From the NCBI GenBank assembly GCA_036939975.1, contig JALLPB010000042.1, forward strand, positions 1 through 29,773: DNA of 29,773 bases. The letters run 5' to 3'. The notes beneath the pieces were generated by a model that was given only the letters and a program-made list of their open reading frames with translations, made no database searches and was not told the origin of the DNA. Below are positions 9,672-18,554 of this stretch, in pieces. Positions within the stretch are counted from its first letter, which is position 1. Every line of letters begins with the position of its first letter. The translations under genes were made by a program, and so were the position numbers. Source of the DNA: Cyclostephanos tholiformis. Taxonomy: Eukaryota > Bacillariophyta > Thalassiosirophyceae > Thalassiosirales > Thalassiosiraceae.

Positions 9672-10670
9672 ATGAGAACAACTCTCACCATCGTACACCA
9701 TAAAACATCGGAATCTAAAATGGAGAGGACTTTGACAATATCCGCCGAGCCCCGAGAGGCCTCGATCGATCTGACCAGCACCGCCCTCTTGATCATCGAC
9801 ATGCAGCGCGATTTCCTAGAGCCAGACGGCTTCGGGGAGTTGCTCGGGAATGACGTATCGAAGTTGCGTCGGGTCGTCGAGCCGTGTCGGAATTTACTCG
9901 CCTCTGCGCGGTCCATTGGCATGCTCGTCGTACACACCAGGGAGGGACATCGATCGGACTTGGCCGATTTGCACCCGTACAAGAATCAAAGGCCAGGATG
10001 CGTCGATCCGGGCGTCATAGGGACGTCCGGTCCGCGGGGTCGGATCATGGTCCGGGGGGAGGTGGGGCAGGACATCGTTCCCGAGCTGTATCCAATACCC
10101 GGCGAGCCAGTCGTGGACAAGCCTGGCAAGGGGAGCTTCTACGCCACGGATCTGGAATGCATCCTCAGGGCGCGGAATATAAGGACCCTTTTGATCTGCG
10201 GCGTTACTACCGAAGTTTGCGTCCACACCACAATACGCGAGGCGAACGATAGGGGATATTTCTGCCTCTGCGTATCAGATTGTTGCGGCTCGTACTTTGA
10301 CGAATTTCATTCCGTGGCATTGAAGATGATATCCGCACAGGGGGGTATTTTCGGTTACGTTTGTGAGTCGGCGAATTTAATAAATGCGTTCAGCGGCATC
10401 AAAACCGGAGAAAAATCGGTGGTCGCTGAAACCAAGTTACGTCCCCGGGGTAGGAAATCGGGGGCGGGCGATCATGTGCTTACTAAGCGAGCGACGCACG
10501 AAGGAAAATGGAATCCCTCCACGGGTACATTCAAGGTTTGTAAGACGCTGTACATTCGCCATTCATGCTCCGTTTGCAACACCGACACAAGGGAGTATTG
10601 TTCATGTGACCCTGGACGTGACCTGTGCGCAATTTGCTTCGGAATGCATTTGCAAGAGCATGGCGGTTGA
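9672..10670 (+). CDS. Isochorismatase-family cysteine amidohydrolase with C-terminal zinc-ribbon-like tail
   Basis: The first ~240 residues are a cysteine hydrolase of the isochorismatase superfamily, closest in my reading to the biuret/ureidoacrylate amidohydrolase branch. Counted from the ATG at 9672, the triad is Asp43 in LLIIDMQRDF, Lys150 (or the Lys three further on) in VDKPGKGSFYATDL, and the nucleophile Cys183 in GVTTEVCVHTTIREANDRGY. HTREGHR and GPRGRIMVRGE are also typical of that branch. Such enzymes cleave C-N bonds in small ureides; the substrate here is inferred, not shown. After a basic linker, the last ~45 residues contain Cys-x2-Cys, YCSC, LC-x2-C and two His (HSCSVC, EYCSCDPGRDLCAICF), resembling the zinc ribbon at the C-terminus of piggyBac-type transposases. 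The ATG at 9720 is an alternative start. Intronless. Confidence 0.85.
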   Translation: MRTTLTIVHHKTSESKMERTLTISAEPREASIDLTSTALLIIDMQRDFLEPDGFGELLGNDVSKLRRVVEPCRNLLASARSIGMLVVHTREGHRSDLADLHPYKNQRPGCVDPGVIGTSGPRGRIMVRGEVGQDIVPELYPIPGEPVVDKPGKGSFYATDLECILRARNIRTLLICGVTTEVCVHTTIREANDRGYFCLCVSDCCGSYFDEFHSVALKMISAQGGIFGYVCESANLINAFSGIKTGEKSVVAETKLRPRGRKSGAGDHVLTKRATHEGKWNPSTGTFKVCKTLYIRHSCSVCNTDTREYCSCDPGRDLCAICFGMHLQEHGG

Positions 10671-11119
10671 AATAGTAGATGCATTAATCAGCAGTAGCGA
10701 TTTTTTGCGTGTATGTTATCTCTCTCTCGATCTCTCGTTATGCTTGACATGAGTGGGAATCGAAGGACGACGAGTCCATCCACAAAATAATGAAGGAGAT
10801 GGTGGTCCGATATCGGATATGCGCCGGGAGGCGAATCACTTATGGATAGAGTAAAGCCACCGATTCCATTGTGGAATTGAAGGAAATGCTTTCCCCGCCA
10901 TGTCTCTGGGGGGAATTATCCTCGACGAAGTTCTCCTCTTTTCCCTGACCCATAACCATATTAATTGTTACGGACCAAAAATGGGGGCAATCGGCCCCCT
11001 TTCCTCTCCGAAAGCAATTTTTCTGGTTTTCCCCCTTCTTTCCTTCCGCCGTGCCGCTCATGCGCCCCCCTCCTCCGCCCTTGTGAGTGGCCGTCGGCTA
11101 TCCGATCGAGGAGAGGATA
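10671..11119. other. Intergenic region between amidohydrolase and helicase
   Basis: There is a short CT-rich stretch (about 10720-10740), an A/T-rich gene-end-like region, then GC-rich DNA toward 11120. A plus-strand open frame begins at 10900, but its first 73 residues are hydrophobic or basic and unlike the acidic protein after 11120, so I read them as leader. No RNA gene is seen. Confidence 0.35.
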
Positions 11120-11503
11120 TGGAGGAGGAGGCCCGCAATGATGTCGCCCTCTCGCTACCGCCTCCCGCCGCGCGGATCGACGGCGACGACGGAAGAACGG
11201 AACGCTACGTCTTCGTACGAGCGAGTGGATGCAACGTCAAGTGGAAAAATGATGACGGCATTGCCGCCGATGATGACGATTGTGGCGATAACGCGACGCT
11301 TAACGGATCGGAAACGTCTGCGATCGTCTCGTCGAAGAGGGTGCTCGTCGAAGTCTGTGACGACGGTAATGCCCGCGCATTATCGCCCCGCGTCGACGAG
11401 ACATTTGTTAAAAGGAGGAGGCTCGGTATGCACGATGACGTCGATCACGACGATCTTAAGGGTGAAGCGGGCAACGACTACGACGAGGGTGCAACTACTG
11501 TGA
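11120..11503 (+). pseudogene. Helicase fragment: acidic N-terminal region
   Basis: From the ATG at 11120 the frame encodes an Asp-rich N-terminus (VRASGCNVKW, IAADDDDCGDN, VKRRRLG). It stays acidic until about 11500, then turns basic and hydrophobic, while the acidic character moves to the next frame (EDAEDDVEKK), which has no ATG of its own. A one-base frame change near 11500, or an unrecognised splice, joins them. Sequence alone does not prove this stretch belongs to the helicase. Confidence 0.5.
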
Positions 11504-13433
11504 AGACGCCGAGGATGACGTGGAGAAGAAAAACCAACGCGGCGATCATCCCAAGGCGGATGATGCTGCCCCGGTGGTGGTGCGCCTCCCTCCTACTTCC
11601 ATGGTCGTAACCTCTTCGAAGTCAAGATCATCATTCGAATTGATCCGATTTTGTCCCTCGATTAATAGAACGATAATCCTCGACCGTGGCGATGGAAATG
11701 ATCCCTCCTTCCGCTCGAGTATAACTCACGACGATGTCGTCGTACTCACGACGATTGAGGCGGTGGAAGCCGTGCTAGGAAGTTGCGATGCCAGGAGTGA
11801 TAGTACTCTCGACGTCGACTCGATCGTGCGCGCCTTCGAGGACGGGATGATAGAAGTCGTCCTGAAGACGACTGCTTCCGATATCAGTCGCGACGTCGAC
11901 GTCGACATCGTATCCGTCTGCCTCGCTCTTATGTCTCGTCTCGACATGTCGCGCACGGTGGATGAGACCCCGACGACCATCTCCCGTGATCGTTCCCGCA
12001 AGCTCCTTATGACGCTCGGGGGGGTGCTCCGGAGATCGATCTTCGACGACTTTGCTCAGTCGTTATCGAACGTCGGCGATCGACGACATCGGGCAGTAGA
12101 CCGGAGGACGGACGACTCCCTCATCATCACCGCAAAAATGGTGTATGACGTCGTTGACAACGTCCATTATTCGGGTGAATACGACGACGTGGACCAGATC
12201 GGAACGACGAACGGGCAATACTTTATTAGTTCGAGACTCGATATCCCCGGCCTCGTACCCATCCTGCGTCCGTATCAGGTCGCCGCCGTGCGTTGGATGT
12301 TGGAACGAGAGAGGAGAGTCGACGCTGATAACGATGACGCCGGCGAAGAGTGGGAGTTGTGCTGGTTTGTCTCGATCGAGTGTCCGGATGTTGCGTCTTT
12401 GAGTGAGGGGAGGAGGGGAGGGCGTGGACAGAATGCATTCGTTGGGTGTAACGTGATGCCGTTGCCGAAGTGGAAGTATCTCAAATCGTCGCCGGATGAA
12501 CGGCGGGTATTCTGCAATCCTTTTTCTGGATGGCTGGTGGGTTCTTACGAGGAGGCCAAATATATGATGTTGGGAAACGAAGGCAATGGGCGTGTCGTGG
12601 GAGGAATATTAGCGGAAAACATGGGCTTGGGAAAGACCGTCGAGGTTATAGCCTGCATCTTGGCCAATACAAGTCCTTTGTCGCAAGCGTTTACCACCCC
12701 ACGGGCGATGCAAATCGAAAGTGACTCTGATGCAGATTGTAGTCAAGAATCTTTGTATTCCAGCAGTAGTCGGGCTACCCCCTTCGATCGTGAGAAGATC
12801 TTTGTAAATAAAAAGTCGGCAAAGTCCCCTGCCTTTCATAATGCAATCTGTGTCTGTGGCCGATCCATCTACTCCTTCGTCGGCGGTCTCTCGTGGGTTT
12901 CATGCAAGGCGTGCAGTATAGGAATGCACGGGCGCTGCGCCGGGTTCGAGTCCGAGGAAGAGCTTGCATGGAAAACAAAGATTGACTTCGCGACTGGAGT
13001 TAGGGTGTGCCCAATCGGTAACTGCGTCATTTGTGTTGCAGCTGCCGTCGCGCAGGATGATAGAGCGTCAATCATCGAGAGCAGAGCCACGTTGATTGTT
13101 ACGCCACCCGCCATCCTGATCCAATGGCAGAAGGAAATTAGGCGTCACACTAGAGATCCTATTTCAGGCAGGCCGCTCAAGGTTGTTGTTTATCCGGGTG
13201 TTAGAGAGCTGTGTCGTGCTGTCGATTCGACTCCTCACGAGGATTTTCATTTGGTCCACCCTCGTCATCTAGCGGATGCAGACGTGGTGCTCTTGAGCTT
13301 CCAAATACTCATGAGTGAACTCGGACGCAGCGATGAGAATACTTTTGCTGGCTTCGCGAAGGGACAATCTTATCTACGAAATAGAAAACGCTACGCCGTA
13401 TTGCCCTCGCCTTTGACTAGTGAGAAATGGTAG
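11466..13433 (+). pseudogene. Helicase fragment: SNF2 N-lobe with Walker A and PHD finger
   Basis: This frame is open from 11466 but has no ATG near its beginning, so it depends on the fragment upstream. It contains LRPYQVAAVRWMLERE (about 12265-12312), Walker A as AENMGLGKT (about 12614-12640), a PHD-like Cys/His set (about 12844-13035: CVCG, SCKAC, MHGRC, CPIGNC), motif Ia LIVTPPAILIQWQKE (about 13093-13137), and DVVLLSFQILMSEL. It ends abruptly after SPLTSEKW at a TAG just where family members continue with the Walker B motif. Confidence 0.85.
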
Positions 13434-13956
13434 TCGAAGTTCTGACCGCTGCATCGGCAAAAATGGCTAGAAAGCTGATTACCGACAAGAAATGGTGTGT
13501 GAGCGGGACACCTATTGATCGTGGTAACTGGACGATCTGTATGGTCTTCTACCTTTCTGTGAAACCATTCGACGGAAAAAGTTGGTTCTTTAATAGCTTT
13601 GACCTGTCGCATGGGAGTGCGTTGGGTAGGTTATCTCATCTCCTTAAAGATATCATGTGGCGATCTACAAAGGAAAAAAAATCTTTCGTCGGCAGATGGG
13701 CATTCCCGATCAAGAAGAAAAGAGGGTTTTATAACAGTTCTCATCCGTTGAGAAGTTCTTTTATGATAGGCAATACGAAACTACGTCAAATGCCGTTTGC
13801 AGCTGGACTGAAGCGAAGGGCCCAAACTGGCTCTCCCACTCCCTACAAAAATTACATGCTGCGTGCTGCCATCCGCAGGTCGGTACTAGTGGGATCAGTG
13901 GTCGCGTTCGCAATCAGCTTGGGTCGAATTCATCCACAGTTCTCAGCATGGATGAG
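13430..13956 (+). pseudogene. Helicase fragment: motif III region after the lost DEAQ box
   Basis: A new frame starts with VVEVLTAASAKMARKL and WCVSGTPI, which in relatives directly follow the DEAQ motif. The stretch at 13529-13556 reads best in a different frame (LDDLYGLLPF), implying a compensated pair of indels. At the eight-A run near 13673 the frame shifts to one that reads RRQMGIPDQEEKRVL, a stop at 13738, then FSSVEKFFYDRQYE and ACCHPQVGTSG up to the splice donor at 13957. The whole is recognisable helicase, but it needs three frames and one stop read-through. Confidence 0.8.
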
Positions 13957-14033
13957 GTGAGGTTTTTAGTGACTACCGCCCTAATTGTGTTTTTAACTAA
14001 ACGTTCTTTCCATCAACATGTTTGCTGAGTTAG

Positions 14034-15310
14034 ATCCTGGAGAAGCTGATAGATGATGCAAAGGCAAAGTGTGGAGAGACCCAGCGTATTGTGATTCTTC
14101 ACACTATCGGATTGGCTAGCCTAACAACTCTCAACAGTGAATCGGAAAGCAGCCGCCAAATTTATCAACGCGCCCTTGATATTGCAGACTCATATGCTTT
14201 GCCAGCTGAAGTATTTGGGAAGGCCGTCTTTAATGGGTCTAAAGGGTTTTGGTCCGATCAAAAGACTATCAACAATGGTACAGCGGTGCTAGGCTGGCAG
14301 ATCAGTTATGAAAGTCTTGGCGAGGTTTGGGCTAACATCGATTTTCTTGGTGCCCCAAGGAAAATTAGCTCATTGAATTTACGCCACATTTTGCTGTCTT
14401 AATTGCAAGGAGGGAAATCAGAAAGCTGCACCATCTTAAAGCCAAAAAAGTGCATTCTCCAGATGTCGACTGTCGCTGCTGGGGGCAGTTTTGTCAATAT
14501 GCATTCATTTACTCTTACAAACGATCAGGTCCAACTCGTGAATGGATTTATTACGAAGAAATCCAAGTGTTGGCGGATTCGGATCATATCTTACCATGGA
14601 ATGCATCCAAATGAATTGAGCTCCTGCGACCAATCAGCCAACCCTAAACTGCAGTCCCGCTTATTCCATGTGGGGATTAACGTAAAGCTCTTCGAGCAAG
14701 AAATTGCGGATGATCATCTTCCGAGACTTCATATCATGCACAACATGTCAATCATACCTTCTACCGAGGACACCGCCGTCGCGAAATTAAATAAAATGAG
14801 GAATGAAGAGCGTGTTATCCTAAATAATTATATGGCACATGCAAAAGCTGTTAATCATCAAAGCAAGCAGCACTTTTTATCTCCAGTAAAAGTGCGTGAG
14901 AAATCCGAAAAAGAAAAGATTCTATCTGAATGCTCGGACCTATTGGCATGAGGAAATCTTAGACTGGGTCGATCGCTATTGTAATGACCAAGACAGACAG
15001 AATTTATGTGAGACTGTCAAATACGCATTAACAAACTTAATGGATGCCCACAGCATTGATGACCGATCTGGGATATTGATCCGCAAGGGAAAGTTTCCTC
15101 ATTTCATTTCGGTGGATGGGCTTCGTGCTGCGTTGTCATTGCGAATTCAGCAAGGCGAAAATGAGGTTGGACTGCGACAAGGTTTGAACAAAAAAATTAT
15201 TCTGGAGATTGTAATGAAGTTATCATCAAATCCCGCAGATGGAGAAGTTTACACGAATTCGCACTGTCGGCGATGTCGACGAGATTGGGATCAGAGGGGG
15301 GCCATATGCT
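14034..15310 (+). pseudogene. Helicase fragment: long helical linker
   Basis: It begins after the intron acceptor at 14033 with ILEKLIDDAKAKCGETQRIV, continuing the DE codons before the intron in phase. The frame changes near 14370 to one reading PHFAVLIAR, IRKLHHLKAKKVHSPD, then to another with LPRLHIMHNMSI and KMRNEERVILNNYMAHAKAV, and near 14910 to one with TYWHEEILDWVDRY. It ends in Cys-rich CRRCRRDWDQRGAIC; the intron at 15311-15360 joins this to SHCHLEDG, completing a C-x2-C, C-x2-C set. This fits the interlobe region of SHPRH proteins. Confidence 0.75.
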
Positions 15311-15360
15311 GTAAGTCTTCGCTGTACTTTTGCTAGAATAATTCTTTTTTGAATATTTAG

Positions 15361-16662
15361 CACATTGTCACCTGGAAGACGGCCTTGTCAAACTTCAACG
15401 TTTGGCAAATGACCCAGAGATCACTTGCGTTCTGAAATCGTTGTCGAAATTCGTAAAAGATCATATCGCTAAGGCTGGTAGCGAAAGAGAACACTACGGT
15501 AAAATAGGCGAAAGAGCATCGAAATACATAGATCTTCAAGAAAAGATTCGAGATGAGATTTTGGCTGCGAAGTCAGTTTGGAAGACTCACTTTGATCTGT
15601 TGTCGGACATCGACGAACTCAATCAATGCAAACGGGCTATGCGACTGAGACGAGACGGCGAGGACGTTTCCGCATTAACTAAAAATGAAGCCGCGTTCAT
15701 TATTGACCCTTACAAATTTGCCTGTGCAGATAAAGGAGCACGAAGTTAAACAAGCTGCTGCTTTGGGGGTCTTGAGAAGGAACAAAAGTACTCTGAGATA
15801 TCTTAAGAACCAACGACAAGGTGCCACAAATCACCAAACCATAGATACAAACTCAAATGGCCGCAGCACCACCACAACCGCTGCTGCCACCACAGCAGAT
15901 ACGTGCTGTATTTGTTTTGCTGTATTTGGTAACGAACGATCCGTTTTGCCTTGTGGACATTCATTTCACACCACGTGTTTGGATCGTCTATTTAATAAAG
16001 TCGGCTCATCATTCATCCACTGTCCTATGCGATGCGAAACGATTGTACATAGGGCCGAAGTCTATCATGCCAGCAATAAACATTCCGAGGATCAAAGTAA
16101 GATGTCTCGAGAAATCAAGGGTGACTGGGGCACCAAAGTGAATCGGCTGATTAAAGATGTCATCGACGCAGTACAAGTTGGAGATAAGGGTGTTATCTTT
16201 TCCCGATGGGATGAGATGATGAACATTGTTGCAGAAGCTCTGGGAGCGAATGGGATTTCGTTCATCAGGCCACGATCAGGTAAACAATTTGGTGAGGATA
16301 TGAAACGATTCCAATCAAGCGACTTTCCAGTGGTGCTGATGAATATAAAGAATGGCGCCGAGGGTTTGACGTTGACGGAGACCAATCACGTGTTCATGTT
16401 AGAACCCATCCTTAACTCTGGACTAGATGCACAGGCGATCAACAGAATACATCGCATAGGGCAGTTGCGAAAAACGTATGTACATAGGTATATTGTTCAA
16501 AATACCATCGAGGAGAGAATCGATGCCATTAGAATAGAACGGGAGGAGACACTTGTTGAGGACGGTCTTCAAGACAAGCATAAACACTTCATCAAGGGCG
16601 GTGGAATCGATGGAGGGTTCGACGCATTTGAGCTCCGTCGATTGTTTAGCAAAGTTGACTGA
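15361..16662 (+). pseudogene. Helicase fragment: RING finger and SNF2 C-lobe
   Basis: After the acceptor at 15360 the frame runs to about 15715, then shifts by one into a frame that stays open to 16662. This last frame holds a C3HC4-type RING (about 15903-16040: CCICF, CGHSFHTTCLDRL, CPMRC) and a complete C-terminal helicase lobe: VGDKGVIFSRW, VVLMNIKNGAEGLTLTETN, and the arginine-finger motif QAINRIHRIGQ, then VHRYIVQNTIEERI. If the gene is dead upstream, this 3' part could only work through a separate transcript starting near an ATG such as 15685. Confidence 0.85.
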
Positions 16663-16800
16663 TAAAAAGACTTGAATACCTATTTTAACAAATGGAATAT
16701 CTTAAAACAGTGCAATCGTTGTAAGCCTTTCTAAAACTGTCACGTCAGAACAATCCCCACACAGCCAAACAAAATAATATAGTCAATTACAAGTCCCCCC

Positions 16801-17235
16801 TCAGCCCCGTCTACAAAAGAAGCTCCCCCCACATTGTATTATCCTCACAAACAATACATAATCCACAAATGCCAGCATCGCGATAATTGCATACAAGCAC
16901 TGTTTTTTCTTCCATGCCTTCTGTTGCAATTCCTTCAACTGTTGCTGTGCCTTGATAGCATTGGAGCGGATTTTCCATGTGTCGTCATTGGCCTTCTGAA
17001 GCTTCTGGCGCTGCATCTGCAACGTTAATATGACGTTGCTTGCGGTATTTTCCGCTTGCATATAAGTGCGCATGGACTCTTCGACGACTTTTGACTGCCG
17101 TTCATAATAAGAGAGTTGTGGAGGGTGGTAATCGTTGACAAATCCCCCTTCCTCGTCGAACTTATTAGATTTGTCGAATCTGGAGTGCATTGCCTTGGAC
17201 CTCACGACTGCGGCGTCATAGACTGGGTCAGACAT
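16801..17235 (-). CDS. SNARE protein (Qb-like), C-terminal membrane anchor
   Basis: SNAREs drive vesicle fusion at membranes of the secretory system. The 144-residue frame has a helical region SYYERQSKVVEESMRTYMQA, then a heptad-repeat SNARE motif around ASNVILTLQMQRQKL with a Gln at the probable zero layer, a KKK stop-transfer flank, and one membrane segment (CLYAIIAMLAFVDYVLFV) near the C-terminus. The pattern resembles Vti1/Gos-type Qb SNAREs, but the exact subgroup is uncertain. The same frame stays open upstream of this ATG to about 17350 and reads like coding sequence (NPFKKAAHEH, SKYSNEAW), so the true start may be earlier. One possibility is a short first exon at 17431-17401 with an intron at 17400-17346, which would overlap the leader of the divergent gene. 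The gene converges with the helicase, 138 bp apart. Confidence 0.65.
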   Translation of the reverse strand: MSDPVYDAAVVRSKAMHSRFDKSNKFDEEGGFVNDYHPPQLSYYERQSKVVEESMRTYMQAENTASNVILTLQMQRQKLQKANDDTWKIRSNAIKAQQQLKELQQKAWKKKQCLYAIIAMLAFVDYVLFVRIIQCGGSFFCRRG

Positions 17236-17449
17236 ATTGAAATTGAACGCAGATGAAGATTGGATGGTATCGGGTGTTGGTGAATGCCATGCCTCGTTGC
17301 TATATTTGGAGACGCGATGTTCATGTGCAGCTTTTTTGAATGGATTTTCCTTTAAACAGGGGAGTCAATGATTTTACCGTTGTGGGATATTAGTTCCCCT
17401 GTACAAATATTGCTCTCCGAGCGACTCGCATCCCTGAGACGCGGCCACA

Positions 17450-18445
17450 ATGCCGGACGAGCTCCAACAACGCGACGACGAACAAATGGCGATTAGTAAC
17501 TCCGCGATCATGTCCGACGGATACGATGACGCCACCGTCGACGACATGTGCAACAATGACGATGAGCAACCCTCCGATGACGAACTCGACTGGAACGAAA
17601 TCATGCAGCACGAACCCGCGAGGACGGAGGTGCCCACCTTCCTCACGGCGAAGAATCGTCGCGAGGGGGCGAACGAGCGCCTCGCTACAAGCCTCGACAA
17701 AAATCACGAATCCGCTGTGCGGAGCTCTGATGAGCTCGTCGATGTCGTTACCCTGCTTCTCAACGATCGGGCTGAAAAACTCTACGAATACGAAGTGAAT
17801 TTGAAGAACGATTACATCTACAATGAGAAAACGCGCGCTTCAATGCAGGCCAAACTGAAAGAAAGTTCTCGCGTAGCACAAGGACTTTTCGCCAATCTCC
17901 TAATCAGGGTGATGCAGCCCGAGGAAGCGGGAAGCATATTTGCGTCTGCTCTTGGCAATTACGGGACTTCGAATCATTCCGACGAACAAATTGGCACAAA
18001 CACGAGCAATGACAACGATGCCGCGGGATGTGATGGAGATCCAGATTGGGATGCTATCATGCAGCACGAACCAGCGAAATCCGATGTCCCCGTCTTCCTC
18101 GCCACACGCTTGCGCCACGAGGCTGCAGATGCCCGATTCGAGGCCGCCATTGAGAAATTTCACGCCTCAGTAAACGAGTCCGTACTGGAACTAACGCAGG
18201 CGGTCGCCGACATCCATAACTCTCGCACGATAAAACTCGAGGAGTACGAGCAAATTCTGAAGCACGACTATGCATCCAACGATAAAATGCGTGCCGAGAT
18301 GCAATCCCAACTCGAGGCGAGCGCCACTGCAGCACATACTATGTTCAAGGATTTGATGACGCGGGTGATGCAACCACAGCTGAAGCATCAGTCGCAAGCA
18401 TTTGGCATTTTCACTCAAGCCGTCGAATTGAACGATAGCCCTTAA
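17450..18445 (+). CDS. Unrecognised protein with two tandem copies of a ~112-residue unit
   Basis: I do not recognise this 331-residue protein. After an acidic N-terminus it has two clearly homologous units, about residues 46-158 and 198-309. Each starts DW(N/D)xIMQHEPA, continues with xVPxFL and a helical stretch, shares the core KLxEYExxLKxDYxxN, and closes with a run ending in (I/T)RVMQP. The units are divided by a polar linker rich in Asn and Asp (159-197). There is no signal peptide, membrane segment, Cys cluster or enzyme motif; the units are predicted by eye to be mostly helical, possibly coiled coil. The start is the first ATG, with an acidic but compositionally normal N-terminus. It is intronless and diverges from the SNARE gene, and it converges with RIO2 (110 bp between stops). 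Confidence 0.8.
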   Translation: MPDELQQRDDEQMAISNSAIMSDGYDDATVDDMCNNDDEQPSDDELDWNEIMQHEPARTEVPTFLTAKNRREGANERLATSLDKNHESAVRSSDELVDVVTLLLNDRAEKLYEYEVNLKNDYIYNEKTRASMQAKLKESSRVAQGLFANLLIRVMQPEEAGSIFASALGNYGTSNHSDEQIGTNTSNDNDAAGCDGDPDWDAIMQHEPAKSDVPVFLATRLRHEAADARFEAAIEKFHASVNESVLELTQAVADIHNSRTIKLEEYEQILKHDYASNDKMRAEMQSQLEASATAAHTMFKDLMTRVMQPQLKHQSQAFGIFTQAVELNDSP

Positions 18446-18554
18446 GCGGTGAGGCGGTAGGTGATGATAAATAAAAGTCATTCGTTTTGTAAACTTTCTT
18501 ATTTAGATAGAGCCACGTTACTGAATAAGACGTGTTTAGCTATGGCGAATTTTT

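Larger units (their letters stand above)
11120..16662 (+). pseudogene. SHPRH: SHPRH-type SNF2 ATPase / RING E3 ligase gene, disrupted
   Basis: SHPRH-family proteins combine a SNF2 ATPase, an inserted PHD finger, a RING and a SNF2 C-terminal lobe and act as ubiquitin ligases in DNA damage tolerance. All parts except one are found in order: acidic N-terminus, RPYQ motif, Walker A, PHD, GTPI motif, linker, RING, C-terminal helicase lobe. The missing part is the Walker B/DEAQ box. The frame changes near 11500, 13430, 13675, 14370, about 14600, 14910 and 15715, with a probable compensated pair near 13535-13555, and there are stops inside conserved sequence (13738, and about 14600-14690 in one frame). 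Two introns (13957-14033 and 15311-15360) are intact GT-AG. All neighbouring cellular genes are intact, which argues for real decay, but several shifts fall at short A runs and assembly error is not excluded. Confidence 0.75.

Noticed and set aside
10900..11119. N-terminal extension of the helicase from the ATG at 10900
   Set aside because: The first 73 residues are unlike the acidic sequence that follows, and the ATG at 11120 is a simpler start.
11466..15749. Programmed ribosomal frameshifting to explain the helicase frames
   Set aside because: There are too many shifts in both directions, no consistent slippery site, and part of a catalytic motif is deleted outright.
17880..18375. GTGATGCAGC/GTGATGCAAC in the duplicated-domain gene as members of the 4.1-4.7 kb array
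   Set aside because: They encode the conserved RVMQP words of the two protein repeats and are explained by coding constraint.
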